64,000 bases of DNA. Origin: Devosia sp. Root413D1. GTDB taxonomy: Bacteria > Pseudomonadota > Alphaproteobacteria > Rhizobiales > Devosiaceae. Position 1 is the stretch's first letter. Each line of letters opens with the position of its first letter. Below the pieces are notes generated by a model. The model was not told the origin of the DNA and did no database searches. It saw nothing but the letters and a program-made list of their open reading frames with translations. The DNA is taken from assembly GCF_001425235.1 (NCBI RefSeq), contig NZ_LMEA01000009.1, positions 480,327 through 544,326 of the forward strand, written 5' to 3'. A program made the position numbers and the translations under genes. Below, in pieces: positions 63,141 through 64,000 of this stretch.

Positions 63141-64000
63141 GTAGCGCCATCCTCAAACCGCTGCCGCGCTGGGCCGACGTGGTCCTGTTGCCGATTCTCA
63201 ACCTGGCGCTGGCCTTCATCGTTTCCGGCCTCGTCGTGCTCGCCATCGGGCAGGATCCGCTGGCGGCGCTCAACGCCATCGTCACCGGCGCCTTCGGCAA
63301 TGGCTACAATTTCGGCTACACGCTCTACTACTCGACCAACTTCATCTTCACCGGCATTGCGGTGGCGGTGGCCGCCCATGCCGGGCTGTTCAACATCGGC
63401 GGGAACGGCCAGGCCTATATCGCCGGCCTCGGCGTCATCGCCGTGGCGCTGCCGCTGCAGTTCCTGCCCTGGTGGATCACCTTCCCCATCGCCGTCGTCG
63501 CCGGCGCGGCGGTGGGTGGGCTCTGGGGCTTCATTCCCGGGTGGCTGCAGGCCAAGCGCGGCTCGCACGTCGTCATCACCACCATCATGTTCAACTTCAT
63601 CGCCGCGGCGATCATGGTCTACATGGTGGTGAACGTGTTGAAGCCGGCGGGCATCCTCGCGCCAGAATCGGCGATGATCGCCCCCGAAGGCCGCATGCCG
63701 AAACTCGGCGCCTTCATTCCGTGGTTCAAGAACACCGACGTCAACTTCACGCTGCTGCTGGCGTTGCTCTGCCTCGTCGGCGCCTACATCCTCATCTGGC
63801 ACACCCGCTTCGGCTTCGCCATGCGGGCGCTGGGTCAGAACCCGACGGCCACCCGCTATGCCGGCATGTCCAACAGCCGCATCATCATGATCGTCATGAC
63901 CATGTCCGGCGCGCTCGCCGGCATGGTGGCGGTCAACCAGGTGGTCGGCGTGCAGTACCGGCTGGTGCTCGATTACGTCGCCGATGCCGGCTTCGTCGGC
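63137..64000 (+). CDS. ABC permease of the nucleoside transporter, 3' end outside window
   Basis: At least 288 residues, still open at the last base. Multiple helices with GIAVAVAAHAGLFNIGGNGQAYIAGLG, RGSHVVITTIMFNFIAAAIM and RALGQNPTATRYAGM, typical of the BPD_transp_2 permeases that pair with BMP binding proteins. The ATGA overlap couples it to the ATPase. Confidence 0.95.
   Translation, partial: MSSAILKPLPRWADVVLLPILNLALAFIVSGLVVLAIGQDPLAALNAIVTGAFGNGYNFGYTLYYSTNFIFTGIAVAVAAHAGLFNIGGNGQAYIAGLGVIAVALPLQFLPWWITFPIAVVAGAAVGGLWGFIPGWLQAKRGSHVVITTIMFNFIAAAIMVYMVVNVLKPAGILAPESAMIAPEGRMPKLGAFIPWFKNTDVNFTLLLALLCLVGAYILIWHTRFGFAMRALGQNPTATRYAGMSNSRIIMIVMTMSGALAGMVAVNQVVGVQYRLVLDYVADAGFVG

Overview
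The window is high-GC DNA with tightly packed, often overlapping genes. Its gene content (aerobic cobalamin pathway with CobN, CobO and CobF; zwf-pgl-edd; many small palindromic repeats) fits an alphaproteobacterium of the order Hyphomicrobiales. A Devosia-like genome is my best guess, but that is inference from gene style, not a database result.

Layout. 1-4.8 kb: end of a COG0523 metallochaperone GTPase, a thioredoxin-reductase-like flavoprotein, a small membrane protein, a flavin monooxygenase with a divergent MarR regulator, and a secreted protein. 4.86-7.2 kb: an intact cobalamin riboswitch followed by cbtB-cbtA-cobW (cobalt uptake and handling). 7.2-14.4 kb: an acyltransferase, then a LytTR membrane regulator, a small membrane protein, cobN and cobO, each start overlapping the previous stop. 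14.5-19.2 kb: a frameshifted cupin gene, small exported and membrane proteins, a periplasmic binding protein overlapping a dicarboxylate-type symporter, and a CDF transporter. 19.4-33.8 kb: the main corrin block, cbiX - DUF429-like - cobH - cobL - cobI - cbiG/cobJ fusion - cobM, then cobK, cobB, cobF, cobQ, cobD and cobP. 34.0-39.0 kb: BadF-type sugar kinase, zwf, pgl, edd (Entner-Doudoroff). 39.2-55.7 kb: accessory genes in small regulator-target units (HxlR, TetR-fabA, OhrR-like MarR with a hydrolase, LysR with cupin/ADH/AKR, Lrp with an EamA exporter, TetR with an exported RidA, SdpR with an SdpI-like protein), several with clear palindromic operators. 55.8-59.6 kb: three genes for coiled-coil/helical proteins without a recognised enzyme domain. 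59.9-64 kb: a CoxG-like protein and a BMP-type nucleoside ABC transporter that runs off the end.

How it works together. The cob genes encode ring contraction and methylation (CobI, J, M, F, K, L, H), amidation (CobB, CobQ), late cobalt insertion (CobN), adenosylation (CobO) and nucleotide-loop assembly (CobD, CobP). CobG/CobZ, CobS/CobT of the chelatase, and CobC/CobV/CobT of late assembly are not in the window. CbiX and a CbiG-like domain, both hallmarks of the early-cobalt route, sit in the same operon as late-cobalt genes. Only the uptake operon keeps an intact riboswitch; upstream of cbiX I see what looks like a decayed riboswitch half.

The most unusual structural feature is a set of GC-rich palindromic elements, found between genes and also inserted in frame inside cobN and the DUF429-like gene, with one nested pile of such elements at 29.4-29.8 kb.
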